Source: Anadara kagoshimensis (taxonomy: Eukaryota; Mollusca; Bivalvia; Arcoida; Arcidae). Taken from it: a DNA stretch of 64,000 nt. A model generated the notes under the pieces. It made no database searches. It was not told where the DNA came from and worked only from the letters and a program-made list of their open reading frames with translations. The stretch covers positions 33,446,245-33,510,244 of the forward strand of contig CM037862.1 in the NCBI GenBank assembly GCA_021292105.1. Reading direction: 5' to 3'. Position numbers and translations under genes: made by a program. Positions 57,627 to 64,000 of the stretch are shown here, in pieces. The first letter of the stretch is position 1. The number at the start of each line of letters is the position of its first letter.

Positions 57627-59921
57627 ATGGTTACAGTGTCCATACTGATTCTGTGTTTGAGCTTTGGAAGGATTGTTAACGGATTCACTTGTGAGAGCAG
57701 CCGGACAGAATGCGAGACGTCACTGGTTATCTCCCATTACCTCACCATGTTACATCCAGTTCATAAGGCCGTCTATCCTTATAACGGAAAACTATATAAG
57801 TATGACGTCAATGATACGTCACGGGCAACGCATATTCCTATGGACGAGGTAATAACAGCTGACGGTTGGGAGGGCCAGCGACTGGTTGTTGTCGCCAATA
57901 ATACCATGCCGGGCCCTCCCTTTATACTTTATGAGGGCCAGAAGATAACCATACACGTCATCAACCATCTACAATCAGATACAGTATCTATACATTGGCA
58001 TGGTCTACCCCAGGAAGGGACACCTTACATGGATGGGGTAGGGTTCGTGTCGCAATGTCCTATCCAGCCCGGAGCATCATTTACGTACCAGTTCATAGCA
58101 AGACCTAAGGGAACATATTGGTACCATTCACATGTAGGCTCTCAAAGGAGTAAGGGTCTATTCGGAGCTTTTATAATAAAATCACGATCAGAAATGGCGG
58201 ACGATGTAGAGGACAAAATCATGTCCATTCAAGACTGGAATCATGATTGGGACGCAGATATGGACCACCAGAAAATGGTTTACGGGATTTATTATGACCG
58301 AAAGAAATACACACCTTCAAGGTCACTAGACGGGTCATATTTCAGTCTATTTAGGTTACAGTCGGGTCTGATTAACGGTAGAGGCCGCTACTACGATCCA
58401 TCGACTGGAGTACATAACGGGTCTCCGTTGGAAGTTTTTGAGGTAAAAGAAGGGAGAAAATATCGTTTTCGTATAATTGGGACCGGTGCCCTGTATCCAT
58501 TCCGTATATCTATCGATGGTCATAATATGTCGGTAATAGAATCAGATGGTTATAACGTGGAACCTATTACTGCAGACTCCATAATTATCAACCCAGGAGA
58601 ACGATATGATGTATTGATTCACACGGATAACCCTGTTGGTAATTACTGGATAAGAGGCCGGACATTGGAAAGTAACCGCAAACATATAGCTGAAGCAATA
58701 CTTCGGTACAGCGGGGCACCGGAAGCTGAGCCGGTAACTAGTCAACGGATCTGTACAGTAGACGACCGATGTCTTGTTCTAAACTGTCCATTTACATATT
58801 ATCCTGAAAATGAATACACCGATTGTCTAAGATTCGATCATTTAAAATCTGATTCGAAAAATGATCCAGCCCCGCCGTATATTGCGGGTAAATTCAAGGA
58901 ATATTTCCTAAATTTTGCTTTTCCTGGTACAACGTTCACTCCAGGTTCTGTGAATGGACGTAAATTCGAGTTATCGCCCGTTAGTGCAATATCACAACCT
59001 GGTGAAATATCAACGTCTTGTGCGGACAAAGATTGTGGTGAACAAAAACTTTGCCATTGCTCATTTACTTTGGACATTGAACATGGTGATACTGTACAAA
59101 TGATATTTATGAATATGGGAAAAGGCAAAGGTTGGGCTCACCCCATACACATGCACGGACATTCTTTTTATGTTCTCAAAATGGGATATGCTACTTATGA
59201 TAACATCACGGGTAAAATGATTGACGAAAATATGGACATAGACTGCAGAGGTGGAGTTTTTAGAAATGAAAGCTTTTGTAATGACGCAACATGGAGTGAT
59301 CCGACTTGGAAAAACGGTAACATACCGGATGTAGAATTGGAAAGAGCTCCACGAAAAGACACCATTATTGTCCCTAGCGGTGGATATGTTGTAACTAGAA
59401 TAAAGGCCGATAACCCTGGCGTTTGGATAATGCATTGTCATATAGAGTTACATAGTACGGATGGCATGTCTATGTTACTTAATGAATCGTTTGGGAAGAT
59501 TCCGTCTGTTCCTAATGGTTTCCCAACTTGCAAAAGTTTTTCACATTCTACGTCATTAGAGAAGTCAACTACAGATCCGTTAGAAGGTAAGTGTCACTTT
59601 GGTAGCTCAGTTGATAGAGTGGTTGCTTAGTGTGTGGAATGTCGGGGTTCAAAACCCTGACCGGTCTGACCAAGATCTGAAAAAAGGCGATGCTCTTTCG
59701 CCAATTACCTGGCATAAAGGTAGTTAAAATGAAAGTAACGCGTCATTCGGATGAGCTTTTCAAAACAATGTCCTGTCTTACTTTAGGCGTGACGAACTAA
59801 AGAACCTTCCCTGCACATGACCCTTAGCGAACCGCAAAAGGAAAATTATGTCATATCACATATAATTGGTGACGACCAGGTATAAGTTTAACATTCTTAA
59901 CTGAGATGTACACTCCCATTT

Positions 59922-59955
<34 letters not shown>

Positions 59956-61172
59956 GCTCATCTGATACGTTTTATATCTATTCAATAGATAGAAGCGTTT
60001 ATATTTGAGGTTTTATAAGCTGACATTTTCTTTATTCTTGATTAATGTACCACTGCCGTAGCTCAGTTGGTAGAGTGCTCGCTTCGTAAGTGGAAGGTCG
60101 TGGGTTTGAACCCCGACCGGGTCTGACCAAAGACTTGAAAGTGGGTAGTGACTGTTCTTTCGGCAAGCACCCGGCATTACGAAATGAAAGCCACGACTCT
60201 ATCGGATGGGAACTTAAAATAAACGAGGTCCCGTGTTACAGTGGGCTTTACACGATAAATAACCTTGTTGTATAACGCCATCAGCGCAACGCACAGGCAA
60301 AACAAATTTATGCACCTTCGCATATAGCTGGCGACGTCTCGATATAAGTGAAATATTATTGACTGGGACGTTAACCACCATATTACTCAACTCTTGATTA
60401 CTGTGAGAACATTTATTTCCGCTGTGTCCAAGTTTGATAGCGAGTTGTCAAACAGCTGCCATGTATACTGAGATATAGGTAACGATGAGTCGGAATGAGC
60501 TGCCGGTTCGATACCATATTCCTAGGTTAGTGTTCCACTTTTGACAGGTCTGTCCTGTATGATGTCTTCATACCATTCTCAATCTCGATTTTACGTATTG
60601 TATACGCATTTAATTTTGCGTGTATTTATTTTCGAAGTGTATAAAATTTAGACATATCCGCGTAGTTCAGTTTTCGCTATTTTTTAATGTACTATACATG
60701 ACGCATAATATTATTTTCGCTCTGTATCAATTCTCGCGCAAAACAAATGATCGCAAAATAAACGAAAATTAGCATACCGCAAAAATAAATACGTTTACAG
60801 TATGATGTGTAGCTTGTTCGACAGGAGGTATTTACCCTTCCGGGGAATCTGACCTCATTTCCTGGTCGTCGTTAAAGTATGTTTAACTACATTTGCCAGT
60901 TTCCCAAGTATTTACTTTTGTTTTATAGATCATGATTTGAGCATGGACTGGTGTGTTTGTGGTTGATACTACATAAGTAACATGTATATTTTATTTACTT
61001 TGTTATAGGTACATTTGATAGGACTACATTTTGGACAGTTGTGGGAGTACTTATAGGATTACTATTTATACAGTTCTTGATAATCTTATATGTGTGTTTC
61101 AAAACTAAGAATGGAGACGAGAAACAATATAGTGTGTCCTTTGATGGTAAAAGTAATCCATCCTTCAGCTAA
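57627..61172 (+). CDS. Laccase-type multicopper oxidase, membrane-anchored (two coding exons)
   Basis: Exons 57627-59586 and 61009-61172 join in phase 1 (AAG|GTAAGT ... TTATAG|GT) to give 707 residues. Residues 1-19 are a signal peptide (MVTVSILILCLSFGRIVNG). Three cupredoxin domains follow. Copper motifs are complete: HWHG (H123, H125), HSH (H167, H169), HPIHMHGH (H505, H508, H510, H512) and HCHIELH (H603, C604, H605, H609), with M614 as axial type-1 residue. By family it oxidises phenolic or similar substrates with reduction of O2 to water, here at the cell surface or in the secretory path. Exon 2 adds a hydrophobic helix (VVGVLIGLLFIQFLIILYV) and a basic, short tail. A pyrimidine-rich acceptor-like stretch just before the ATG suggests an untranslated 5' exon upstream. 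Physiological role (defence, pigment, shell or byssus chemistry) is not decidable. Confidence 0.93.
59571..59955 (+). mobile_element. SINE family S3 at the laccase exon 1 / intron boundary
   Basis: tRNA-like head: A-box ggtagctcagttgataga at 59600, B-box ggggttcaaaaccct, then body, tataagtttaacattcttaa and a long (AATC)n tail ending 59955. The 16 bases before the splice donor (acagatccgttagaag, 59571-59586) are also present at the matching place in the S3 copy at 40166-40181, so the SINE may begin inside the exon. Between that block and gtgtcactt the laccase copy has five extra bases that form the GTAAG donor. Confidence 0.72.
60049..60391 (+). mobile_element. SINE family S1 in the laccase intron, 13-bp TSD
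   Basis: Complete head (gtagctcagttggtagagtg, ggtcgtgggtttgaacccc), body and tail (attattgactgggacgttaa). Flanks tcttgattaatgt (60036-60048) and tcttgattactgt (60392-60404) differ at one base. Confidence 0.92.
60785..60975 (+). repeat. R2 repeat, 3' half, in the laccase intron
   Basis: tagcttgttcgacaggaggt, cccttccggggaatctgacc and gagcatggactggtgtgttt match R2. Confidence 0.6.
61009..61172 (+). CDS. Laccase exon 2 (transmembrane anchor and stop)
   Basis: The acceptor TTTACTTTGTTATAG is followed by GTFDRTTFWTVVGV, a helix of about 22 hydrophobic residues, then CFKTKNGDEKQYSVSFDGKS and NPSFS before TAA at 61170-61172. The topology would place the catalytic domains outside and about 25 residues inside. 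The final codons resemble the repeat unit of the array that follows. Confidence 0.85.
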
Positions 61173-61199
61173 CTACGAAACAAGCAATGCAACACTACA

Positions 61200-62321
61200 A
61201 TGTTTTCTATGACGGCAACGTAATTCAACCTTCAACTGATTAAACGGTTTTGCAATAACTCCAATACAGAGTTGTATGATGGCAACATAATTCAACCTTC
61301 AACTGATTAAACGGTTTGCAATAACTCCAATGGCAACGTAATTCAACCTTCAACTTGTTAAACGGCTTAAAATAACCCCAATACAAAATTGTATGATGGC
61401 AACATAAATCAACCTTCAACTGATTAAACGGTTTGCAATAAGTCCAATACAGAATTGTATGATGGCAACGTAATTCAACCTATAACTGATTAAACGGCTT
61501 AAAATAACTCCAATACAGAATTGTATTGACAACGTAATTCAACCTTCAACTGATTAAACGGTATGCAATGACACTCAATACAGAGATGTATGATGGCAAC
61601 GTATTCAACCTTTAATTGATTAAACGGCTTAAAATAACTCCAATACAGAATTGTATGATGACAACGTAATTCAACCTTCAACTGATTAAACGGTATGCAA
61701 CGACACCCAATACAGAGATGTATGATGGCAACATAATTCAACCTTCAACTGATTAAACGGCTTGCAATAACTCCAATACAGAATTGTATGATGACAACGT
61801 GATTCAACCTTTAATTGACTATACAACAACCTTCAACTGATTAAACGGTATGCAATGACACTCAATACAGAGATGTATGATGGCAACGTAATTCAACCTT
61901 TAATTGATTAAACGGCTTAAAATAACTCCAATACAGAATTGTATGATGGCAACGTAATTCAACCTTCAACTGATTAAACGGTATGCAATGACACCCAATA
62001 CAGAGATGTATGATGGCAACATAATTCAACCTTCAACTGATTAAACGGTTTGCAATAAGTCCAATACAGAATTGTATGATGGCAACGTAATTCAACCTTC
62101 AACTGATTAAACGGCTTAAAATAACTCCAATACAGAATTGTATGATGACAACGTAATTCAACCTTCAACTGATTAAACGGTATGCAATGACACCCAATAC
62201 AGAGATGTATAATGGCAACATAATTCAACCTTCAACTGATTAAACGGCTTGCAATAACTCCAATACAGAATTGTATGATGACAACGTGATTCAACCTTTA
62301 ATTGACTATACAACAACACTT

Positions 62322-62322
<1 letters not shown>
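61200..62322 (+). repeat. Tandem array of about 66-bp units after the laccase stop codon
   Basis: About 17 units of the form tgatggcaacgtaattcaac - cttcaactgattaaacgg - gcaataactccaatacagaa. A larger period is visible: the block ending gattcaacctttaattgactatacaacaac at 61800-61830 recurs at 62285-62315. The unit resembles the last laccase codons and following bases at 61142-61204. Confidence 0.9.

Positions 62323-62326
<4 letters not shown>

Positions 62327-62361
<35 letters not shown>
62327..62361. repeat. (GT)n microsatellite
   Basis: About 34 bp of GT repeat ending the regular array. Confidence 0.95.
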
Positions 62362-62363
<2 letters not shown>

Positions 62364-62768
62364 GAGTAATTCAACTTTGAACTGATAAAACAACACACAG
62401 AACAATGTGTTATGATGCAAAAAGTAATTGAACATTCAACTGATTAAACAACGCATGATGTAGTGTGTTGTTGAATGATGACAAGAGTAATTGAACCTTC
62501 AACTGGCTACACAGCAATAATATAACGTGTTCTATGATACAGTATGTTCTTACATGGTAACAGTAACCCAACCTTAACTAACGAAACAATCAATGCAACA
62601 CTATAGTGTTACCTATGATAGGAAACGTAACCAAACCTTTAGTTGAATATTCAACAGAAACTAGTGTGTTCTATGATGCTATGATTAAAATGTAGTCCAA
62701 CCTTAAACTGACTAAACAACAAAATTACGAGGCGTTTCACTGTGTTATATGATGGTTAAACAAATAAC
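62362..62768 (+). repeat. Degenerate continuation of the laccase-derived array
   Basis: Looser units (aactgataaaacaacacaca, gtaattgaacattcaactga). The stretch 62550-62612 (atggtaacagtaacccaacc, cgaaacaatcaatgcaacac) is closer to the laccase exon 2 end and its first UTR bases than to the array units. Confidence 0.65.
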
Positions 62769-62933
62769 TACGGCAGCAAGTCAATAAGTAAACCAGCCTA
62801 ACTTATTCCTGATTGTCCGACACGGTCGTGGTTTCCGTGCCTTGTGTTTATACATGTTTTATACCTGGATACACAATTGAACGCATATCGAGCCACTCTT
62901 TCATAATTCAGATATTGAATATCAAACATGGCT

Positions 62934-63186
62934 GAGTTGAGTTGAATAATGACGTTTAACGTCAAGTCGCCAGCTTAGGACAAAGGTGCAGAAATTTTGT
63001 CTGTGCGTTGCGCTGATGGCATTATAATTCCGAAAGAACCGTGACTTTCATTTCGTAAACCTCAGTGCTTGGCGAAAAAACAGTCACGACCCACTTCCAA
63101 GTCTTGGGTCAGAACCGGCCGGGGATCGAACCCACGACCCCCAACTTACGGAGCGAGCACTTTACCAACTGAGCTACCGCATTGGT
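62934..63186 (-). mobile_element. SINE family S1 inside mariner, 10-bp TSD
   Basis: Reverse S1 with a shortened body; head end ccaactgagctaccgca at the right. Perfect duplication aaacatggct at 62924-62933 and 63187-63196. Confidence 0.9.
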
Positions 63187-63190
63187 AAAC

Positions 63191-63765
63191 ATGGCTAGCG
63201 ATGCAAAGGCATGCTTTACGTCTAAAGTTGAGTACCGTGCTGTAATTCGGTACTTGTATTAAATTTTAAAAGTTGAAACGGGCAAAGAGTTAGCCGATGT
63301 TTATGGTTCTTCCGCATCATCATATAATCGGGTTAAATTCTGGGTAGGGGAATCGGTAAAACGTCTTTTGAAATAAAGCCAGGTCTGGACGCCTACTAGA
63401 ATATGATATGTTACAAAGTTCGGGATTTGGTATCTGATAGGCGTATTCGGGTGGAAGAAATATCACAGGCATTAGATATTTTACATGGTATCGTTTTCAC
63501 AATTTTACATGATCGTTTAGATGTGCAAGTTTTAACAACCCCGATTCTCTTACCGATGAACAAATGGCAACCAGAGCATCAGTTTGTAGCGCCTTGTTAA
63601 AAGCTGTTTAGGACACAGATGATTTTCTTTTGCGTCAGGTGACTGCAACTGAGACTTGGGTTCATTATCTTGAGCCAATAAATAAAGCTCAACGTCGTCA
63701 GTGGGTTAGACCTGGGACCCCGAGGCCAAAGAATTTCAATACTTTTTCAGTTCTTGGCTGAAGGC
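63191..63765 (+). pseudogene. mariner-type transposase pseudogene
   Basis: Recognisable segments in order: MASDAKACFTSKVEYRAVIR, then GKELADVYGSSASSYN and VKFWVGE, then KVRDLVSDRRIRVEEISQAL with ILHDRL, then TETWVHYLEPINKAQRRQWV and PGTPRPK. These match the helix-turn-helix and the first catalytic region of mariner (DD34D) transposases. The expected DETW aspartate is replaced (T-E-T-W), the second half of the catalytic core is deleted, and frames change several times. Not functional. Confidence 0.85.
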
Positions 63766-63854
63766 ACTTGATCGCCATTGGCCTATGTGTATCATTACAC
63801 CGGAAAAGGGAGGTGGATCTGAACGGGAAATGAGTTAGGCTGGTTACTTATCGA

Positions 63855-64000
63855 CTCGCCTACGTACATACCTGATAAAACCACGCAGTTTGTCATGTGA
63901 TCATAGTTAAATTAATCAAATCGACCAAATCAACAACAAAATTAAATTAGCTTGACTTCACCGCAAATTAATAAATTAACTTTATGAAAGGGATTTTATG
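63855..64000 (-). mobile_element. Right arm of a composite long-inverted-repeat element (cut by window end)
   Basis: cgtacatacctgataaaacc, ttgtcatgtgatcatagtta and tgaaagggattttatg match 40193-40550, but without the R4 insertion seen there. Confidence 0.75.

Larger units (their letters stand above)
62770..63864 (+). mobile_element. mariner element, dead, interrupted by a SINE
   Basis: Left end agtcaataagtaaaccagcc at 62780 and right end ggctggttacttatcgactc at 63839 are inverted repeats of mariner type. The element carries a decayed transposase and an S1 SINE at 62934-63186. The right flank continues into the same arm sequence as the composite element at 38235-40612. Confidence 0.78.

Noticed and set aside
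58838..59441. Minus-strand ORFs of 96 and 126 residues over laccase
   Set aside because: Shadows of the laccase exon on the opposite strand.
61499..62228. Minus-strand ORFs with repeating IHLCIGCHCIPFNQLKVE
   Set aside because: Antisense translation of the 66-bp tandem array; the period of 66 is divisible by three, so frames stay open by construction.

Overview
The window reads as nuclear DNA of an AT-rich invertebrate, most likely a bivalve mollusc. The evidence is split genes with consensus GT-AG introns, a laccase and a CAP-EGF-ShKT protein of animal type, three tRNA-headed SINE families with gacgttaa-type tails, and dense MITE, mariner, Tc1 and LINE debris. The species cannot be fixed from sequence alone. 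Nothing looks bacterial, and there is no operon, rRNA or CRISPR.

Layout. 1-28.3 kb, minus strand: one long gene for a secreted cysteine-rich protein. Its nine coding exons (ATG at 28240, probable stop at 999) give signal peptide, CAP domain, EGF-like module and ShKT module, 299 residues if the last exon is right. All splice phases agree. The first coding exon is only 34 nt and is followed by a 15.6 kb intron full of two interspersed repeat families (called R1 and R2 here). 28.3-48 kb: no host gene recognised. It holds nested MITEs, SINEs, minisatellites and a 2.4 kb inverted-repeat element enclosing a dead Tc1-like transposase. 48.4-49.4 kb: a broken KIAA1958-like/DUF3504 (Crypton-related) gene, followed by a cluster of short repeats. 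51.4 and 56.0 kb: two copies of a miniature LTR element whose LTRs are almost entirely a tRNA-like Pol III unit. 56.9-57.6 kb: a LINE 3' fragment. 57.6-61.2 kb, plus strand: a two-exon laccase (multicopper oxidase) of 707 residues with a signal peptide and a C-terminal membrane anchor. 61.2-62.8 kb: a tandem array that appears to have grown from the laccase stop-codon region. 62.8-64 kb: a dead mariner split by a SINE.

The two host genes point in opposite directions and are about 29 kb apart. There is no sign that they work together; both products should enter the secretory pathway. The most unusual observations are the tRNA-LTR miniature retroelement, the 16-nt identity between the end of laccase exon 1 and the 5' end of a SINE copy elsewhere in the window, and the stop-codon-derived tandem array.
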